Positions 44,961-56,406 of a stretch of 64,000 bases of DNA are shown here, one piece after another. Source of the stretch: Hofstenia miamia (lineage: Eukaryota; Xenacoelomorpha; Acoela); assembly GCA_004352715.1 (NCBI GenBank), contig SCFE01000018.1, forward strand, positions 417,033 to 481,032, written 5' to 3'. The translations under genes and the position numbers were made by a program. Position 1 is the stretch's first letter; the number at the start of each line of letters is the position of its first letter. The notes under the pieces were generated by a model. The model did no database searches and had not been told where the DNA came from. It saw only the letters and a program-made list of their open reading frames with translations.

Positions 44961-47900
44961 ACAAACTTACAAACTCTACACTTGTTTAATTGGAAAATAT
45001 TAACAGTCTTTGTAATTCTAAAATCATACTATAACGTATTTAAGTTTGTATTGAACAGTATTTTGTTGTTCTTTATATTCTTGTAATTTTGAGTGATAGA
45101 AAATAATTGCCATTTCTGTAGTATAAATATGTTCTAAATATTTATAAATGCAATAATTTCCAAGTCATGTGTTTGTACATTGTGCATGCTAGGATTCAAG
45201 GTTGATCCATACAAATTTTGAGGAGAGGATTTGAACTGATAAATTACTTGTTAGTGTTCGCAACCACGGGGATTCTCTTGGCCATAGCTGGTCGTGCAAA
45301 ATATACTTCGCCCTTAACCAGCCGTTAGTCTTTTCCCGTAATGCTTTAGTCGTAGCCGGTCGTTACCCTTGATTTTTTACCACAGTCTGCTCTTTTTACT
45401 GCTACTAAGTGAAATATTGAAATTTTCAATGGAACGACTACAAAATAGTCATAGTTCGAAAAATTTAAAAAAATTGTAAAAGCGACTAAGTTTTTAAAAC
45501 CAAAATACACGGCTAACCCGTGGCCGCGGTCATGACAGCAGAACACTAAGTTACATACAAATCGCGAGTCTACAGGCGGGCTATAGCCCAATCAAATCTC
45601 TACTCTAGCTCTCCCAATTGAACATTTTCCTGGCGTCTTGAACAGATATATATATTTATTACTCCAAATTTTGAAACTGCTTTAATGTTTCCACGAATTA
45701 CAGAGACTTAATAATATTAAATACAATGCAGAGACGAGTACAAGCCCTTGTCTGCTTTTCAATACTAAGAAATTCATTTGTTGAAATGATTTTACACGAA
45801 AGGGCTACAGTAGAAATTGACTGTAATGCTAAAATTTCGTTATCATTAGCGATGTTTTTCAAAATTTACCATTTTCCAAAACATGACATAGAACCTAATT
45901 TGACGTTTTTATAATATTACGCAACAGGTTGATGTGTGAAATAATTTAAAAGCTGGTAGAGCTAATTTTCTATTGTAATTGCATACATTACATTCACGAT
46001 CTTGTATTGGACCTGGGCTTTGGACTAGGGTTGGTCCGAATTTTGAATAATCTAATATAGGTAATGCAAAATGTGAAAATACCCATTTGGGAAAAGAGCT
46101 TTTTATAATCAGAAAACTGCACCCAATAAAAAAATGCCAAGTGGGAATTATCTTGTTTATATCTTAGTGATGTGTGAGCATTCATACTATCCGCACTAGC
46201 GGAAATGTGGGAAAGGTATTTCTAAAGAAGCCTTTCCCGTGCCCCTAAAAGATTTTTCGTACCCGCACAAATATCTATAGGTTCAATTTAGAATAACTAA
46301 TGTGCAATATGATTTATTCTTGTGTTTTAAGAAACTTTTGAAGCGTTCAGGAACAAAATGGTATAACAATAAAAAACGTTTCAGACCATGTTTAATAAAT
46401 GCTAACAAAGTTTCTATAAAAAGTGCAAAATTTGATAACATTGTCTTTGACGGTTTTACCGTGGTTAACCTTCCATTTTACATCATTTATATATGAAAAA
46501 CGTCCTTTTTAAACAAATTATCTATAAAATGTTGAAAAATGAACATATAATGGCAAACTTCAAGTTCGAATTATAATGCAAATTTTGAGATTACTGTGAA
46601 TTGAAAGATAATATTCCGAGGAGAGAATTTTTCTTATGCTGATATAATAATAACTTCAAAAAGTTGATATACTCCATGGACCTCTTCAGATTGAGGATTT
46701 GCAAACAATACAAAATACAGATCTTAAAATTCTGATTTTTTTAAAATTTTTTTGTGATTTTATATATTATTATATTATAATTCTTACGGTCTTGGTCTTG
46801 GCTTTCCTTGGACTTAATGTTTTAATCTAGGCTTGTCCGAGTATCAGAGCTAGAAGTGGTCTCTTTCTCCCACCGAAGCTGGACTGGAGCCTCTAAATCA
46901 GAACCGTTTTCTAATTACCCCTTTTTCGCCCACGGTCCTCCTCGGATGACACTTTTGCAATGAATATTGTAGTTATGATTTCAAAATGTTTGATATCAAA
47001 ATTCTGTTAACACTGGGTGTGCATTCAATAATGAAATAAGACATAATTTTCAATGAACCTAAATTATAATGAAATAGGCAGTGTATACACCACTGTTAGA
47101 GTGATGAAACTATTAAATGAGAAATGTATATCTGATAGAATCAAATTGATTTTGCCGAAGGTGTTAATTAATGAGATCAGACAAGCAGAAATGAATGACT
47201 TGGCTTTGATATTCAATTATTGTGTCAAATGATTTGAATGTCTTTCATTATAAATATTTATTGTATATATTTAATTATAAATAAAAATAATGATAAATTG
47301 TATAAATTTGCATATAGTCTTGGACCAACAGGATCGCAATGTTGGAAAAGCGGACCATACTGAACCGAATTGGACCTCACCACTTTCAGCTCTGCCGAGC
47401 CTAGGTAATTGCATTTGGAACTGAGAATTCGGTTCATTTGTAATTCTGGCTATGGCCCACCCAATTCATAGATCCTAGACTCGCCTCTGACAAATACATG
47501 CATAAAAGAGAGTCTCAAAACTAATACAGTTTTAGAAACAATAATCTTAATTGTAATTAATATTTCCTCATATTTTGCAAATGTTATGGGGTTTCTTTTA
47601 TAGAATAACGAAAGTAAATATTGTCTCTATTCCTATCACATTTCTTTCCACCAAGCCTTTACTATCAATGATAAAGAGAATCATGTGAAATTTGTAAATT
47701 GGATAATGAACTGTAAATACGTGGTACCGTTAATAAGTTGGAGTGATGGAGCAATCTATTTGTTGGGTGGCTCAGTGAATAGACATAATTTTGCCATATG
47801 AGATAGCAGCATGGCTGTTTCTCAAAATTGATTATTGGTTGGTTAAATAAAAAATTCTCGGCAAAAAATTTAAAAATTTTAAGCGCTAAGCTCATGAAAT

Positions 47901-48008
47901 ACATTTTTAGGGTATAAATTTCAATATTTTCAAAAATTTTGAAGGTTTCGGCCCGCTTTTGGTCACATACTTGATTACCACTGAGATGTCTCTCACCCCC
48001 CCCCCCCC
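44961..48008. other. no clear gene; possible inverted-repeat element
   Basis: No gene is supported. Two GC-richer patches (about 45240-45600 and 46790-47480) have no open frames of note. In the second, TCAGAGCTAGAAGTGGTCT (about 46842) recurs inverted near 47375-47400 as a diverged copy, so a small TIR element is possible. A short hairpin GGGAAAGG...CCTTTCCC lies near 46210-46239. Confidence 0.4.
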
Positions 48009-48165
48009 NNNNNNNNNNNNNNNNNNNNNNNNNNNNNNNNNNNNNNNNNNNNNNNNNNNNNNNNNNNNNNNNNNNNNNNNNNNNNNNNNNNNNNNNNNNN
48101 NNNNNNNNNNNNNNNNNNNNNNNNNNNNNNNNNNNNNNNNNNNNNNNNNNCCCCCCCCCCCCCCC
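47996..48165. repeat. poly-C tract interrupted by 142 N
   Basis: A run of C ends at 48008, N fill 48009-48150, then 15 more C. It is one homopolymer that could not be sequenced through. The G/C-only frames across it are artefacts. Confidence 0.9.
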
Positions 48166-48244
48166 ACAGAAAATCCCTTGTAGGCTAAGAAATCTAAGTA
48201 TGACTTTTAAGCTTTCTTTACTCACAACAAAAAGTTTTTCTCAG

Positions 48245-48463
48245 TGCTTTGAAATTTCCTTGTTCATTTTCCACGATGCTGTTAATGGGGACAATTATGA
48301 CGACATTCAGAACAACCATTTCAATCCTCAATACAAATCGAAAGGATATTACTCAACAGCCCCCGCATTTCTGCTCGGCGAGTTACCACAAACTAGCGAC
48401 AATCGAAGAAAAACTTTGAAGGTTTTTACGACATCAGCGAGGAAGAAATTTGAAATTCCGTAA
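48245..48463 (+). CDS. candidate terminal exon of an unrecognised gene
   Basis: After a pyrimidine-rich acceptor (AGTTTTTCTCAG, AG at 48243-48244) a frame of 72 codons runs to TAA at 48461-48463. Its composition is clearly more GC-rich than the surroundings (for example the stretch around GCCCCCGCATTTCTGCTCGG), as in the exon at 2779-3273. The product has no recognised motif; it includes VNGDNYDDIQNNHF and ends with basic residues (TTSARKKFEIP). No upstream exon was located, and the poly-C gap lies 80 bp before it. It could equally be a chance frame. Confidence 0.3.
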   Translation, partial: CFEISLFIFHDAVNGDNYDDIQNNHFNPQYKSKGYYSTAPAFLLGELPQTSDNRRKTLKVFTTSARKKFEIP

Positions 48464-49018
48464 AAATGGATCTTCTGCTTTCATAAAACGGAGGACATTT
48501 TGAACATTTACTTTAGTTTCTAAAACCTCATGTTTTCATTTGATGTTTACTTTAATAATAACTTTGAAGCATAATTTCTCATTTTGATCTTAATATCAGA
48601 AATTGCGTTAATTTGAGTTGACGATCTGTACTTCTATATTCTACAAATAATAATGTTTTAGAAAAATATATATGTAAGATAGGATTGCAATATTTACTAT
48701 GCAAATTTCTGCCTAAACTGCATGTGTGACTTTATCTTGGAAAATTTCACCCGCTCTCATTTTTAAAATGTTGCAAGCATTTCATTTCCAATTAAGATTT
48801 GTAATTTTTCAACTATCATGAATATAATTGTTGCCATATGACAAAATTTACCAGTTTAGAATTTGTGTTCATAATAACAATTATTTGAATTTGAAATTTT
48901 TAACTTCTTTGAATATATATTCGTACGACATAACAAAATAAATTTTTTGACAATATATTCAACTTTTGTAGAAACAAATTAAGAAATTCATGGGTTTCCT
49001 CAATTTAAGCACCATCCC
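48464..49018. other. no gene seen
   Basis: AT-rich, non-coding. Confidence 0.5.
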
Positions 49019-49104
49019 AGTAAACAATTTATGTGGGCAAGTGTTGGGGCCCACTTTGGCGCCCATGTGGGCCCCACCGTTTGCGGCGACATAAATTGTT
49101 TACT
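49019..49104. mobile_element. 86-bp foldback element with nested palindromes
   Basis: The outer arms AGTAAACAATTTATGT (49019-49034) and its exact complement (49089-49104) flank an inner perfect 10-bp pair, TGGGGCCCAC (49045-49054) and GTGGGCCCCA (49067-49076), with GGCGCC at the centre. The inner part is about 65% GC in a 30% GC setting. The size and structure suggest a minimal MITE or a hairpin-forming site. The flanking CCC and GGG extend the symmetry imperfectly. Confidence 0.75.
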
Positions 49105-50327
49105 AGAATGGGTTTTGATGGAGGAAGTGATAGGAAAGCTGCCTTAGAATATAAGCTGATTGAACAAATAGTTTACAAGAAAAATGTATATTAAAAAATA
49201 AGCACATTTTAAAAACAATTCAATCGGAGTCCGATGTAATATCAAGAAAGTCTGGAGCGTCATCATTCGGATGATCAGTAATTGATTGATTGATGCCTCG
49301 AAGAAATCCGATCTTCCGATTAATCATTACGCATCACAAATATGCTGAGAGTTTACCGTAATTTATTGGATATCACAAGTCCCGCTTGACTGAACACACG
49401 CTCTATCACAAATGGTGGGATTGGCATTGATTGAAAAATGTTGTAATTATCAAATCCTTCCGGGTGTTCCAAAACTTCATTGGGTCCTTTGTCGGACATT
49501 TGGTTGGATAGTGTCGTTTAAATATTAGTTGACATTTATAATTTTCAATTTATATTTAGTCATGTTGATTTATCTGAAATTTTAAAAGGTGATGGGGATT
49601 TCCATGGGTTTCCCAGCAAATATTTTTTAGGGAGATGACTGTTATGGGAGCAGTAATGTATACACAAACACATGCCCAGCTCACACTAGAGGTATAACTG
49701 AAATCGGTTTCAACCATGTTTTTTAATATCTTTATTACTGATCAGTAGCAGAATTATTTGTTAGATTATATTGCTTCTAATAAGAACATATCACATGATT
49801 TTATTATCGTAATAACTGTTAATTCAATTAAGGTGAAGTTATTATCAAACAGTTTATGTTTTCTCTGTTGTAAAACTATTCATGATATTACCGAATTTAT
49901 GAAGTAGTGAAGGCTTTCATTAGTATCAACCTGACATTCTTCCTCATTAGTATTTTGTTTGAGAACAATTGAAAAATGTGCATGTATGCATTTACTTCAT
50001 TAAAATGAATATGAATAATCGAATAATCATTATATTTACTAATGAAAAAAAAGAATTTTACTGAATCCTAAAAAATTTCAATTTGTTGTTTTGTTGATGG
50101 GGGAAATGCATGTCTAAATTCCCTCAAGATCTTCCACTGCTAGGATTACTACATTCATGTGAAAAGAAATGAATGATTACTTGATAAATTTTCATTAAAT
50201 ATAATAAATCGTTACCTACAAAATCAGTTAAGATACCAATAGCTACAATTCCAATTTCTCAATGTATAGGTTTGTCCAACTTTTCGAGCGCTATTTAGTA
50301 CGCAGGAAAATTGTCTTTAAATATTAT
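49105..50327. other. no gene seen
   Basis: Non-coding AT-rich DNA. Confidence 0.5.
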
Positions 50328-50630
50328 TAAATTGTCTATCGAATATTATAATTTTGTATTAAGACAACAAGTCTATCAAAAAGTATTAAATAGACAAGTT
50401 GACTATTAACTATTGCAGTTATATAAATAATAAAAGTGATTTGTGCCCACTTCTTAGTTTCCACCAATCTAGAATTGATTTTTATTATTATTATATTGTG
50501 ATATAAAAGATTGCATTATTATTTAACACACTCCTTCAATTTTAAATTTTCCTGCAAATCATTGACGACTAAGTAATTTACATTAATAATATTTTAAGTA
50601 TATTAATCAAAACTGTATTATCATAGTCAA
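50328..50630 (+). repeat. interspersed repeat, copy 2
   Basis: Partner of 29174-29470 in the same orientation, sharing CAAGTCTATCAAAAAGTA and downstream TTATTATTATTATATT. A (TA)n tract follows at about 50675-50710. Confidence 0.75.
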
Positions 50631-50672
50631 CCAAGGTACAATGAACATTTATACGCATTTATATAGAGCATT

Positions 50673-50707
<35 letters not shown>

Positions 50708-50710
50708 NAT

Positions 50711-51449
50711 AATTCTCATTAATATGGCTGGCATTCAAATAATATTAGTGATTATAATAATCTGTAAGCCCGCAATATTTGCATTAAATCATAGAGCGAT
50801 AATTAGGTTCCTTAGCATTCATCTATGAGTTAAATTAACAATTGTTGATTGTTATTTACACAATATTTTTGTAATTATCATAATCTTTTCTAGATTATAA
50901 AATAAATTTGATTGAATGTTAAAATTTAAGTTGTTTTTTCTTCCATTTTGGAAATTCCTAAGTTTTCGTCCGAAATCCCGACGACGGATGGAAATAGGTT
51001 GGACATGGACAGTCAACATTGCAGTTTGAAAAATATACGCATACGAATTTCACCAAAAGTCTGTTACATTAACGAAATTAGTAGGAAACTCTGTACAGTA
51101 ATGGACTATCTGCATACACTTACATACATAGAGATTTTCATTTTTTAAATAAAAAATAATACCCAGATGAAATTACATTTTGTTTTAAATTTAGCAAACA
51201 AAATTTTGGCATTAATCAAAATTATATTACAAACATTTCAATGGGGTGAAGAATGCTAGACGACTTTATGACCATTTTAGCTTCGTCCGAAAATCGTAAT
51301 GGTCATTTCCATGAGAATGATGTTGATAATCTCGTAAAACTACGGTTTCATACTGGTTTTGTCTTCAATTGATCTCGCTTTCAATGATCCAATGTTAGTG
51401 CTGCAATAATAGCAAAAGTCAATGGGCTGTTTCACACGCATTGGCATTC
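50711..51449. other. no supported gene
   Basis: A frame at 50948-51148 is slightly richer in GC than its surroundings (includes SSEIPTTDGNRLDMDSQHC) but has no motif and no convincing splice pair. Otherwise nothing is seen. Confidence 0.4.
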
Positions 51450-51860
51450 TTACTGGAAAGTAATATCGTACTTTTTCATGAAGTCTTCAATGAAAAATTC
51501 AATTCTCTTAAACTCTTCATCACATTTCATCTCTAAGATTTGTGATCTAAGCGTTTTGATCAGCATGATGCTATCATGGACTGTTATGGTACGTGACTGA
51601 AGACCCAGATTAGAATATTGAGAATAGTCCAATATTCTGTTGAAAGCCACCAGTTGCCAGATGAAGGATTTGTTTGAGATTTGTGAAACAATTTCGGTTG
51701 CAGTAGTTAGAGTATCGGGAACATTGATGACATTAGGATCTGTACATATTCCTAGTGATTTGATAATTACATCATACAATTCTAAAACTTTTGATAAAGA
51801 ATCATGTTTGGAGAGCCATCTCATATCAACCCTTTCTGATTCTGTATGTGACCTAATTGA
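51450..51860 (-). pseudogene. hAT-like transposase fragment
   Basis: The frame reads MRWLSKHDSLSKVLELYD and later SFIWQLVAFNRILDYSQYSN and LQSRTITVHDSIMLIKTLRS. The RWLS start and the spacing of the helical blocks match the central region of hAT-derived proteins of the ZMYM1/KIAA1586 kind (a domain with many similar animal copies). The catalytic first acid and the C-terminal dimerisation domain are not in view. The frame continues upstream to about 51860 as RSHTESERVD. It is probably a fragment left by a hAT element, with one stop further upstream. Confidence 0.55.
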
Positions 51861-53021
51861 TGTTTATAGTTCAAGCACCTAATCATAGGGGGGGGATAGG
51901 TACAAGGAAAATCATATCATGGCGTTTTTTTATGTTTTTTTGTCTGATACAATAAACAAAGCCAGAGTAAACTTCATAGTAAATACATTTTAATGCTGTT
52001 TGCTATGGTGAAATTGTGGAAGATAGTTTTGAAGCTTTTATAAAGCAGCACAAAAAGTGGGGTTAGGAGGTCTGATGGCATCTGTCTCAGGGCAAATAAA
52101 ATTAGATGGGGTCAATGAACCCTTAATATGTACGTTTTGAGGGCGTTTCATTTATTGCCAAAGCAACACAAACTTGAAATGCTCACAATGTGATGAAATA
52201 TTGCACAAATAATTATGTTGCAAACTATATCATTCAAAATTAGACCTTATAAAGGAATTTTTTTTCTTTGATACAAATATTTAGTGTTTTTAATGTTATA
52301 TTGTGAGTCGTATTTGTTCATTAAATGCTTAATGCATGTTGCTTTCAGCAATCAAAATGTTTTTCTTTCTATTTTCAATCGAAAGAATTTGAAATTTCCC
52401 ACTTTGGGAAAAACTCTTAACTTGATGTAGCAATAATTTTTTCAAAAAATTTCTTTTGAATATCATTTGTTAGCTATCAATCTTCAAAAAATATACATTT
52501 TCCTAAATTCAGTTTATATTGTGGTATGCAAGGGCTATAAGCACATTTCAATTTGTTGAAGAATACTGCAAATAAATAATGCCACCTGTGACAAAATTCT
52601 GAATCTTGAAATAGTTAGTGTAGCATAATCCAAAGCATAATGCTGCTAAGAAGAGAAGATCAGATGATTAGTCATTTAATAGAATTAACGTCAAATTATT
52701 ATTTATGGATTATAAATTAAAAACAATTTAGATTTAATTATCATCATTATGTTTGTAAAATGCAACCAAGTAACAATATTGCCAATTAGTACTTGTCGAC
52801 AAATAATTTGGCAAATCGAAGGGGCGATAACACTTCCACTATTTTTAGCCATTTTGGCAGATGACAAATTCAAATTTCGAATGACAGGTACTTTTTGAAA
52901 TTGAACTATAAATAGAGTAAGAATCAATTTGAAAAACTGCTGAAGTAAATTCTTCAGAAATCTTATTCTTAGATTTAACTTGGTTTGCTTAATACTAATC
53001 AATGTAAAACTAAATGGTAGA
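51861..53021. other. no gene seen
   Basis: AT-rich, non-coding. Short frames only. Confidence 0.5.
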
Positions 53022-54080
53022 TGCATTAGTAGTGGCAAGGGCACACATCAGGAGCAATTTGAAGGTCCTTGATCTGAGCCATGAACCTGCATTTATGTTA
53101 GCGGTACAAATAAGAGTTTTTCTCCATTTAGCTGACTATCAATTCATTCATTGACATGTATTAAATAATAGACTTTGGAGATAAGGCTAGTTAGCCAATC
53201 ATAGGTTATATCTATATTATATTATCTTGACTACATAGGTGACCTATAAATAGACCAATAAATAGACCAAGCATGTACTGTTATCTAAATGTAAGTTAGG
53301 AAGCTGCAAGTAATTATCTATATTATTGTCTATATTGATTAAAGCTAATAGTTTTTGGTAATGGCTAAAGTGATTTTTATTAAGCAGCTAGTGACATTGC
53401 CCAGTTGCAAAGTATAATTTACACATTACAAATTGAGTTTTAGTCAGTTACATCCAGCCTTGAGGGTTGCACTGAGTTAGGATAAGGAACACATAAGTTG
53501 TTTCAGTGAGCTGAGATTTNNNNNNNNNNNNNNNNNNNNNCCAATAAATAGACCAAGCATGTACTGTTATCTAAATGTAAGTTAGGAAGCTGCAAGTAAT
53601 TATCTATATTATTGTCTATATTGATTAAAGCTAATAGTTTTTGGTAATGGCTAAAGTGATTTTTATTAAGCAGCTAGTGACATTGCCCAGTTGCAAAGTA
53701 TAATTTACACATTACAAATTGAGTTTTAGTCAGTTACATCCAGCCTTGAGGGTTGCACTGAGTTAGGATAAGGAACACATAAGTTGTTTCAGTGAGCTGA
53801 GATTTGGAAATCCTCAATCAACAATGAAGGCATACAAGGCAAGTAATTCAGAGATTAGAGTCAGGCAGAGGCTACAGTGGAAGATAGGTAAATCACAGAA
53901 GAAAGTTGCAACAATGTCATACCTAAATAGTATCAGATTAGTTGGGGTTAATACAGATTAATAACAACATATCTTAATTTGAAGCAAATAAAGATCAGTA
54001 CATCCCTACCCACATTTAACAAGAAGAAATTTTTAAAAGAATAAATAACTCTATGTTAATGCCTGGTAGTGGATGCTACA
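53022..54080 (+). repeat. LTR of the gypsy-type family, plus orientation
   Basis: From TGCATTAGTAGTGGC to GTGGATGCTACA it aligns with the inverse of 16486-17240 along its length (for example GTTTTAGTCAGTTACATC and GGTAATGGCTAAAG). After subtracting an internal 286-bp assembly duplication the length is about 773 bp, close to the 755 bp of the first LTR. The first base after it is T, then the gap, consistent with a TGG primer site. Which element it belongs to is unknown. Confidence 0.75.
53255..53805. repeat. identical 265-bp duplication around a 21-N gap
   Basis: The sequence at 53255-53519 is repeated at 53541-53805 without visible differences, separated by 21 N. An unresolved overlap in assembly is far more likely than a genomic tandem repeat. 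Confidence 0.85.
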
Positions 54081-54081
54081 T

Positions 54082-55081
54082 NNNNNNNNNNNNNNNNNNN
54101 NNNNNNNNNNNNNNNNNNNNNNNNNNNNNNNNNNNNNNNNNNNNNNNNNNNNNNNNNNNNNNNNNNNNNNNNNNNNNNNNNNNNNNNNNNNNNNNNNNNN
54201 NNNNNNNNNNNNNNNNNNNNNNNNNNNNNNNNNNNNNNNNNNNNNNNNNNNNNNNNNNNNNNNNNNNNNNNNNNNNNNNNNNNNNNNNNNNNNNNNNNNN
54301 NNNNNNNNNNNNNNNNNNNNNNNNNNNNNNNNNNNNNNNNNNNNNNNNNNNNNNNNNNNNNNNNNNNNNNNNNNNNNNNNNNNNNNNNNNNNNNNNNNNN
54401 NNNNNNNNNNNNNNNNNNNNNNNNNNNNNNNNNNNNNNNNNNNNNNNNNNNNNNNNNNNNNNNNNNNNNNNNNNNNNNNNNNNNNNNNNNNNNNNNNNNN
54501 NNNNNNNNNNNNNNNNNNNNNNNNNNNNNNNNNNNNNNNNNNNNNNNNNNNNNNNNNNNNNNNNNNNNNNNNNNNNNNNNNNNNNNNNNNNNNNNNNNNN
54601 NNNNNNNNNNNNNNNNNNNNNNNNNNNNNNNNNNNNNNNNNNNNNNNNNNNNNNNNNNNNNNNNNNNNNNNNNNNNNNNNNNNNNNNNNNNNNNNNNNNN
54701 NNNNNNNNNNNNNNNNNNNNNNNNNNNNNNNNNNNNNNNNNNNNNNNNNNNNNNNNNNNNNNNNNNNNNNNNNNNNNNNNNNNNNNNNNNNNNNNNNNNN
54801 NNNNNNNNNNNNNNNNNNNNNNNNNNNNNNNNNNNNNNNNNNNNNNNNNNNNNNNNNNNNNNNNNNNNNNNNNNNNNNNNNNNNNNNNNNNNNNNNNNNN
54901 NNNNNNNNNNNNNNNNNNNNNNNNNNNNNNNNNNNNNNNNNNNNNNNNNNNNNNNNNNNNNNNNNNNNNNNNNNNNNNNNNNNNNNNNNNNNNNNNNNNN
55001 NNNNNNNNNNNNNNNNNNNNNNNNNNNNNNNNNNNNNNNNNNNNNNNNNNNNNNNNNNNNNNNNNNNNNNNNNNNNNNNNN
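54082..55081. other. assembly gap, 1000 N
   Basis: Exactly 1000 N, of arbitrary size. It hides what follows the plus-strand LTR. Confidence 0.99.
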
Positions 55082-55261
55082 GCACTACGTAGTCTGTTAA
55101 GTGGAAAATAAAAAAGTTTTCAACACTTCTTTCTAACATTTTAAAAAATGAAGGAGTTTCTATGTCAGATCTGGCAATATAAATAAATGTCATTGAAACT
55201 TGAGATTTTTTATTTCAAAGTTTTCATCAAACGATATATGAGTAGTAGCTCGTAAGTAAGA

Positions 55262-55897
55262 TCATTCCAACTTTGAATTCATTTGATACTCGTAAAAAAT
55301 GAGAGTATTACATTTAGGACGTTTGAAAGCATCAATTGTCATAGGTAAAATATCAAAAGACGGAATTTTACCTTTTACCGATGTTAAAGTTTGTATGTTT
55401 TCTTTAACTTCTGATGGGGTGTTGTGATTAACGATGTATAAAGCTTTTCTAGTGGGGCGAAAGTAGGGATGCAAGATTTCACCTTCTAAATTTGTAAAGT
55501 GTTCCATGCGTTCTAAATATTTGTGAGTTTTTGAACTGCCACTTGATGAAGGCTGACTGCTAGCTGAGAGGGATATTTCGTGTAGCTTGAGATATGTCAA
55601 TAAGAGGAATAACATCCGTGCTTTTTCGTTTAGCACTCTCCTTAGCTTTGTGATAACTAAGTAAACCCTCATCCTGCTCAGACCTCTTTGGGAAGTTACG
55701 ACTGCTGTCTGCAGAGCAGGAGACAATTGCGCTTCCTGGTCAGCTGACATAGTCTCCGATTTCGTGCTCCCAGTACCACCTTCCGAAGAAGAAGTAGTAT
55801 GGTATAATTTTGTACGTTTAACCCAGCGTCGTTGGAGAGATCTGCTAGATTTCGATGGGGATTTCTTTGGTGTATTTTGACGTTTCATTCTAAACAT
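55262..55897 (-). CDS. unidentified ORF next to a truncated integrase
   Basis: 211 codons. The first 60 residues are basic and Ser-rich (MFRMKRQNTPKKSPSKSSRS), the middle holds a Leu-rich helix (KARMLFLLLTYLKLHEISL), and the rest is mixed. It matches nothing I know. It lies 60 bp after the integrase fragment on the same strand, but the integrase ends abruptly at four N (55993-55996), so the ORF may belong to another sequence joined there. It could be a third ORF of the element, a host exon or a chance frame. Confidence 0.35.
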   Translation of the reverse strand: MFRMKRQNTPKKSPSKSSRSLQRRWVKRTKLYHTTSSSEGGTGSTKSETMSADQEAQLSPALQTAVVTSQRGLSRMRVYLVITKLRRVLNEKARMLFLLLTYLKLHEISLSASSQPSSSGSSKTHKYLERMEHFTNLEGEILHPYFRPTRKALYIVNHNTPSEVKENIQTLTSVKGKIPSFDILPMTIDAFKRPKCNTLIFYEYQMNSKLE

Positions 55898-55956
55898 AAA
55901 ATTAGTAATTTATTCCCATTACCGGAATAATATAATATAATATATTATATTATAGT

Positions 55957-56340
55957 TTAATAAGTTTTGCTCGTGTGGAACGAGTGGGATACNNNNTTTT
56001 GTAGTTCCATTCTTTGTTCTTGGAAATGATCTTTACTTGTTAATAGACATATTTTACATTTATTAATAACATCGTATGTTGTTTTCCGTAAATTTGGACA
56101 AATAAATCGTTCATTAACGGTTTTTTCAGTCTGTAAAGTGCCTAAATGGCCGTTTTCGTGGATTTTTCTAACTAAATCACGTTTGAAGTAATCCGGAATG
56201 GCAATTTTGTTGTTTCTTGATTTGGCATATAACAAATTATTGTCAGCAATAGCCCAGTGATATTTTTTCCATAAACGAATAGCTTGTGAATCTAGTTCAG
56301 TTTCAGACATATGTAACTTATTTATTAATTGCTTTAATAA
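55957..56340 (-). pseudogene. integrase N-terminal zinc domain, truncated
   Basis: The frame shows the HHCC pattern: KIHENGHLGTLQTEKT with two His, then FICPNLRKTTYDVINKCKIC ending in the Cys-x2-Cys pair. It is in the same frame as the RT-RNase H ORF, separated from it by one TAA (56407-56409). It ends at four N (55993-55996), so the DDE catalytic core is not present. Confidence 0.8.
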
Positions 56341-56406
56341 GGGATCTGTCGTTTGTTTTTCTGCAATTTCTTCTTCGCTTATTTCTTCTTTTATTTCAAT
56401 AGATAA

